Program-made: the position numbers and the translations under genes
Part shown: in pieces, positions 12,601 to 20,500 of the stretch
Layout: every line of letters begins with the position of its first letter
How positions within the stretch are numbered: position 1 is the first letter of the stretch
Assembly: GCA_013180625.2 (NCBI GenBank)
Contig: SNVD02011071.1
Coordinates: 186,001 to 250,000, forward strand
From: Boswellia sacra
Taxonomy: Eukaryota > Streptophyta > Magnoliopsida > Sapindales > Burseraceae
Direction of reading: 5' to 3'
Length of the DNA stretch: 64,000 nt
The notes under the pieces: generated by a model
Told to the model about the DNA's origin: nothing
The model's database searches: none
The model's input: only the letters and a program-made list of their open reading frames with translations

Positions 12601-15600
12601 GAATATTCGAATTTAATTTGAAAAAGATAAATTTAATTAATCACCTGGAGTATCAAATTTCATCACTGCAGCATGCAAAGCCGTCATTCCATTAGGGCCC
12701 TCATACTGCACTGATTTGCATTTTTCTAATATTTCACACACCATCCTATAATATCCTCTCGTGGCGGCAAGATAAAGTGGAGTTTCACCAGCTTTATTAG
12801 CAACATATGGAGCACTGGGGTCTGCTTCGATCAACATTTTCACCACTTCAAATTTTCCATGTCGCACTGCCTCATGCAACGCTGTGTTTCCTTCACCATT
12901 CGTCATCCTTATCATCTGACGGTCAGCTTTCTTTCCTTCAGTACCCTCCATCATGCTTCCTTCACTGCTCGCCATCCCTATCACCTGACGGTCAGCGTTC
13001 TTTCCTTCACTACTCTCCATCAAGTTTCCTTCACTATTCGTCATCTTTATCATCTGACGGTCAGCTTTCTTTCCTTCACTACTCTCCATCGTCTCCCAGT
13101 AAGGTAGCCCACTCTCTAGGTCTTGATGTTTATCTCTTGCAAATTTAAGAAGAAATTCCACTATAGAATAATGTCCACATTTGGCAGCAACATGAAGTGG
13201 AGTATCACCTTTTTCATTAACTTTTACAAGAAGTGATGGACACTTCTCAAGTATTTTTGTCATGAACTCAATTGATGGCTTCTTTGAATATTGGATGTGC
13301 ACATGCAAGATTGTATCATTTGACTGCTTATCTGAGATCAAAGCCGCATCATGTTTCGTTAGTACTTTAGTATCAGAATTTGTTCTACATAATTTCCTCA
13401 AACTGAAATTAGTGAATCCAAAACAAATTCATAGTTTTAGGTATATTAACCTCAATTAAAATAAAATCTTTTCATTGCAGTACAGGATGTTTTTGTTTTG
13501 AACCTTACAAACCCGAAATTAAATATAAATAAAAATTATTTATGACTACACTCCAATGATGTTATACTACTTCAGATTGTATGAATTATTTGTATATGTA
13601 GTATTATAATATAAAAAATGTTGACAATAATTTAATCTTAAAGAAGGGGAGGGTTATATGAACACCTAAAAATGTTTTTCACATCTTATTTTCTAATTAG
13701 ACAAGTTATTTTAAAACTATATAATTAAATTTTTATTCAAATATATAAATAATTTAAAAAATAAATTCATGTAACAATTAGGAATTTAATAACATAATAT
13801 TGCACTAAATAGAAATCAATTTTAAAATTTAAAATTTATCCATGAACTACTTGATTTATTAATAATATTATCATTTTTATATATCACTTGCTCCATGATT
13901 TTTAATTTAAAATTTATATTTTCATCTAATTTTTTATGCAATAAATATTGCTGTATTAATTTTTTTATCTATATACTTCATTTTTAAAAGTTAAACATAT
14001 ATTTTAGAGAAATTTTTATTCCTAAAAAAATTTAATACTGAGCGTATTGGATGTTTAAAGCAGTTTTGGTGATCATATACTATTTCAAAAGGACAAGCAT
14101 AATTAATTACCTTCAGGAATATTAGAATCCACAACTGGCCTATCCAAAACTGTCTCTCCCTGCAGCCTTTCAGCCGCTGAAGCCGCCATCTCGTAATCTC
14201 CTCTCCTGGCCGCAAAATAAAGTATTTTGCAGAAGTTTTTTTCAAAATTCAAAAATTTAGGGCCTATTTCTTTGATTAATAATTTCACGACAACATCTTT
14301 GTCATCTTCCACTGCTACATCCAATACTGTCTTCCCATCACTGTTCTTCTTCTCCCAGACCTTCCAATCATGCCTTTCCTCTTGACTTTGATCTCTTGCA
14401 GGCTTAGGAACTTTCTTTATTTCATATTGACCGCATTTGAAGAACACTTCCCCGGGGCTTTCCTCCCCACCATGCTCTTGATTTTTATTTTTTGCATGTT
14501 TAAGAAGAACTTCTGCTATGCCAAATTCATCGTATTTGACGGCAAGGTGAACTGGAGTATCATCTTTTTCATCAACTTGTAGTTGTAGCGATGGACATAA
14601 CTTGAGTAATGTTTCCACGAAATTTTCTGATGGTTCCCAAAAGGATTTGATGTGAGTATGCAAGATTGTTTCCCTCGAGTGTGTCCCTGAATCAAAATCA
14701 AAATTTTAATGCTTGAAATTCATTATAAAATTTCCTAAAACTGTAATTAGTGAATAAAAACAAATTCATAGTTTTATTACTTCATCACCGAAAATAAAAG
14801 TCTGCTCTCTTTTGCAGTATGCGTTTGGTTAAGTTTTGCCCCAGAAAACGAACAACATTTTTTCGCAGTATCAGAAACCTCATGCCTTTGTTAAGTCTTA
14901 CATGGTCCCCTTGCAAGAAAGTACTGATTTAAATAGAATATATTTTAAAACACTCTCCTTTAAATATTCCCTATTATCATTTTTAAAAAAAATAATAAAA
15001 CAGTAGATAACCATGCTTACAATTCTAAAAATAAAGTATCTATCTAATATATTAAAATTAATATCTATACTTAATTACATGAAATATAATTAAAATAAAA
15101 AAATATTATTGAAAATTGATGAGAAAATTCAGTTAAATAGATTTCTGCACTAGAAAATCACGTAGGTCCTAAATAATTTTTTTTTCTTAGAAAAATCATG
15201 GCATATTTTCATTTAGTTAAATATCAATCTACTCAATTACTCATATTAATTATAAGCATTATTTTCTCAATTAAAAAAAAAAGCCTAAGACTAACTATTT
15301 TTAAACCTTAAATAATGAGTGTAGTTGGAAATCTAAGTGTTAAAAGTATTTTTTTAGGGTTTATAAAGTCCCACCTTTGTTTAAGTTAAAACCTTTCCAA
15401 CTATATCATAAGGTCAATTTTGTCCCTCATTAATATAAATTTATGTAAGGATATTTTAAATCATGAAATCAATTAATTCAAAATTTTACTTTAAATATCA
15501 TAAAGATATTTGAACATTGGAAAATGATTAATTGATTAATTAATTCTATAAATGCTTTATTAGATGAATAATCAAACATCATCAACAAAAGATATTATTA

Positions 15601-17522
15601 ACTTCTTCCATAAGTTTGTATTAATGAAGGTCAAAATTGACTTTGTAACATACTCACAAATTGAGCCATTATATTATTATTATTTTCTATAGAAAATTCT
15701 AGTTTTAAAAAATTTATGTGATGCTTCTGTAAATTAAAGGTTTTTTAATACCTTTTTTCCTAGACGTACTGGATTTTAGTGTCACTATCTTAAAACATAT
15801 AAATTTTTGTAATGTTTTAAAAAAAAAGTCCTTTTTAAGAAAAACCCTCACATAAATTTACTCTTAAAAGACAAAGCGGATTTTAACTATGTAACCAAAT
15901 TAACAATTAGAGATATGCTACGTACTGAAGCCCCACTTACAATATAAATAACCCTCACCTTGTAATTTAATGGGAATAAAAGTTATAAATGAAAATTGAG
16001 GATGGTTAGTAGACGGAGCATACTGCAGACAACTTAATACGACCACAGAACTTTGTTATTTCATCTTTCTCCTGCCGAAAGAATTTATCAAGCTAATCAA
16101 AAAGCACTTATCAAGCTATCCAATTTCGATTTAAGAGTTTTAATTGGTTTGTCATATTCAGTTTCACTGGATCTCGTAACTATTTATCAAACAACAATCC
16201 TCTACTCTCCTTCGTCAACAATATTTCTTCTTATTTCAACCTATTTGAACTAACTAGCTTTATTGTTGGTTTCCTCTTGTCACAAACATATATAATTAAA
16301 AAAAAAAAGTCAAAAATTTATCACCTTCAACCTCATTTCTTTTCTTTCTGTTCCTTTACTTCAATACTTACAAAAATAAGTTTCCCTAGCTCAGGCTAAT
16401 GGAGGAAATTTTCGCAAGGGTTTGTGAGAATATGCCATTAGATTATTATCTTTTTCCTATAAAGTTTTGATATAAGATCTAAAACTTAAAATTAGTTTAA
16501 TCATATTTTCTTTTTCCAACTTTATCCTCGTCAGGGCTGGATGGAGAGGGTGGCTTAGTTGGCCTACAAACTTGTATAGGACGAGTTTGTTAATATAGGA
16601 TGAGTTTTAATGGATGGGAGAAAAATTATGTAAGTAAACTAGGTTAATCTATCATAAAATCTAGTTTGTTATTCATTAAATAGCCCACTCCAAACTTATA
16701 AAAATAAACTCAAATATTTTTTTCCAATTTTATATATTTGCTCCCCTAATTCATGTTATATTTTCCAAATGCAAGTCATGATAGACTTTCTAAATTTATT
16801 CTTCTTTTAAAAGTTTTCCCAAACAATTTTCTCTCTTTTGTTAATTAATCTTAAATAGATAACAATTTTCAAATTTTGTTCCATCTCTAATATAAAATTT
16901 TTGTAGTTATAATTATATTGAGAGAGTAAGCTTATTATGTCCTAGCAAATTAGGTGTATTTTTCAATTAATAAAATCCTTTTGAAATTTTTTTTGTCAAC
17001 CCACTGAATAAAATTTTCCGGTTAGGCCCCTCAACTGTTGTTGAAAGTAATATGAAACACCCGATGCAATAGACTCAAAACATCACCCTAGGAAAGAACA
17101 TAGTAGAGAAAAAGAGACATGCACAATAAGGCATGCAAGTTTACGTGGATCGGAAATATGCCTACGTGCACAAGGCCAACAAAGAAACATTCTCTTCACT
17201 AGAAAAAAAACACTTACAACATATAAAGCTTAGAGAATCCTCATAATCTCTCAACTGAAAGCTCTTATACATCATTGAATAGAGCTTTGAATATTATGAT
17301 GAAATACTATTATAAATCACTTATTTATATTACTGTATCCCAAAACCAATAGATTTAGTAAATATAGCCCAAATAGGATAAGCTTAATTTCCTAATTAAA
17401 GCATATAATTATAAATTAAGATAAATCCTAATTATAAAAGGAATAAGAATTCATAATTAACTAATATTCCTATCTCAACATAAACATATTATAAAGCTTT
17501 ATAAAAGCTTTGTAAATATGTT

Positions 17523-17553
<31 letters not shown>

Positions 17554-20500
17554 TAAAGTTTTTACATCATGACGTTAATTAATTCACAAATTTATTTTGA
17601 ATTGTCTTACTAAGGTATGTCAACATTAGGAAGTGATAAATAAATAAACTAATTGCATAAATATTTTATTATATAAACATTAAAAAAATTCAAACAATAA
17701 TATAACTAAACTTTCGCATGACAAGGGGGAAAAATTAATTTTGATTTTTTTTATAAATTATTTCAATTTAAGAGAATCTTTGTGACGTTTCTACTTAAAT
17801 TTAAAAGTGTTTTTAATATTTTTCTAAAACTAGTATATTTCAAACAGTGCCTGGACTTAAAAAGAGTTTCTTTTTCAAAAACATTGATCTCCATAATTTA
17901 TTGTAACTTTTTATTCGAATTAACAACTAACGGAGCAGTTTAACAGTGACATTATTTGAATGAATTATTCTTAAGTGCGAGCTGACTATCATTCTTCACA
18001 TAGTGACATGTGCTTTTAATTAATCTTGACGGCATTATAAATAATGAATAATTTTAATCAATTCTCATCTCAAAATGTAGTTCAATAATAATTACCTGCA
18101 GTTTCATACTTCATCAGTTCCCTGGTCAGCGCCCTTTCCCCCTTTTCGCCCTTTGCAATTTCTTCCAGTATCTCGTGATCTCCACTATCTGCCGCAAGAT
18201 TAAGTATTTCACCAATAACATCAGTAAAATTAAAAAAATCACGATTTGCTGCTTTGACTAATGCTTTCACCACTTCAATACTTCCACTTCCCACTGCCAG
18301 ATCAAATGCTGTCTTTCCTTCATTATTCTTCTTCTTCAGCATCTCGATAATAGCACTTTCCCCACTCTCTGAATCTTGATCTCTTACATGTGTCAGAAGA
18401 ACTTCCGCTATTTTAGATTTATTGCATTCAGCCGCAACGTGAATTGGAGTATCACCCTTGGCATTAAATTTGGACGGTATTGATGGACATAACTCAAGTA
18501 TTTTCTTCACGAACTCAGTCGATGCCCAAAAGGATTTAATGTGGCTATGCAAGATTGTATCCATTGGCTGCATCCCTGAAATCAAAGTCGATGCAACATA
18601 TTTGTTATTATTAACACTTTACTCTTTGAAAATGGTTTTGAGGAATGAAGTATTAGAAACATTATGATTTTTTAGATCTTAGCTCTAGTGCTTATAGAAA
18701 AGCATTACAAATTATCCCTGTTAAAAAGTACCCCTAAAATTTGTTTAATTTAGTCAAAAAAAAAAAAAAAGCATCACAAGCGTATGATAAAGTCAATTTT
18801 GATCCGTCGTTATTATAAACATTTGTAAATATTTTAGATCATGAAGTTAATTACTTAATTTACAACTTCATTTTGAAATGCGTTAGTCACATATTTTAAC
18901 ACTACAGAAGTGATAAATTATTTAATTTTATAAAATGCATAAGAAATAAATATTTAAACATTTTGGAGGAACGTCATTAACTTCTTGCATAAATATTTAA
19001 ACATTTTGATAGAAAATTTTATTTGAAGAGAATTTTGGTGATTTTTTATATAAAATTAAAAATTTTAGTACTTTTCTAAACATAGTAGATTCTAGTAATA
19101 CGGTTTTAAAAGTCAAATCAATTTACATAAAGGTTTTCCAAAGTATTAGACTTAAGTGTTCCTTTTTTAAAAACAAGAATTTCCATAATTGAATTTAATT
19201 TTATATACAAATTAACAATTAATGGGGAAGTCTAGCAATGTCAATATCATATTTGAATAAATCAGTTTTTAGTGTGTGACGCTAGTTATTGTGGTTGTCA
19301 TTAAGCAAAATCATCAATGAACAATTCAATATTTTCAATTTAAAATAGGTGATCAATGGATTATTATTCATTAAAATGATCAAATAAGCTTTTCATTTAT
19401 CTTGATGACAATATAAATAATATTGATATCATCTCAAGGGGATAGGTTCATTTAATAGTTACCTGCAGTATCATACTTCCTTAGCTCTAAATCCAAAGCG
19501 GCTTTTCCATTCCTGTGAATTGAAATTGAATCCAGTATCTCATGATATCCACGCTCCGCTGCAAGATTAAGTATTTTGCTAATGCTATTAGCAAAATCAA
19601 AAACACCAGTCTTTGCTTCTTTCGTTAAAATATTCACCACTTCAATATTTCCACTATCCACTGCTAAATCAAATGCTGTCTTTCCATTATTGTTCTTCTT
19701 ATTCACCATCTCCGGATCATCTCTTACATGTTCAAGAAGAACTTCAGCTATTGCATATTTATTGCATTCCGCTGCAACATGAAGTGGAGTATTACCCTCA
19801 TCATTAACTTTTACTCGTAGTGGCGGATAGATGTCAAGTATTTTCTTCACGAACTCAGTTGATTCCACCAGATGTGGATATACTCCATTAAACTTGGGAA
19901 ACTTCTTCTCTGAAGTTTTGATGTGGATATGTAAGATTGTGTCCGTAGGCGGTGTCCCTGTGATCAAAGCAATGCATTATATTTGATATTAACATTTTAA
20001 TATTTGAAAATCGGTAAAAATTTCCTAAAATTTACTATTTTATTTAAACTATTTTTAACAGTGGACTATTAGAAACATCATAACTATTTATATCTTGGGT
20101 CCATAACTTTTAAAAAAACATTACGAATATTTCTTGCAAAAAAGTACTACTAAAATCTCTTATCTTCTTCCGCCAGTGCTCCTTATATATGTTTATCATA
20201 TGTTAGAATAAATATTAGATCATAAAATTAAGAGTGGGGCTGTATGAAGCCCCTAAAAATATTTTATGTTCCCCTTCTTTTAAGTCACTATTTTAAAATT
20301 TGAATACTTCGGTTTTTTCCCAATAATATAAATAATTTTGTAATTATAAATCTACATAATTAATAGGAATTCACTGATATAACATGATATTTAATTGAAA
20401 GTTACAGTAAGTTTTTTTTGGTTAAAAAAAAAGAAAAAGAAAAAGTATCCATGGTTACATTATTTATTATTAAACATACTTTTGAATAAATTAATTAATC

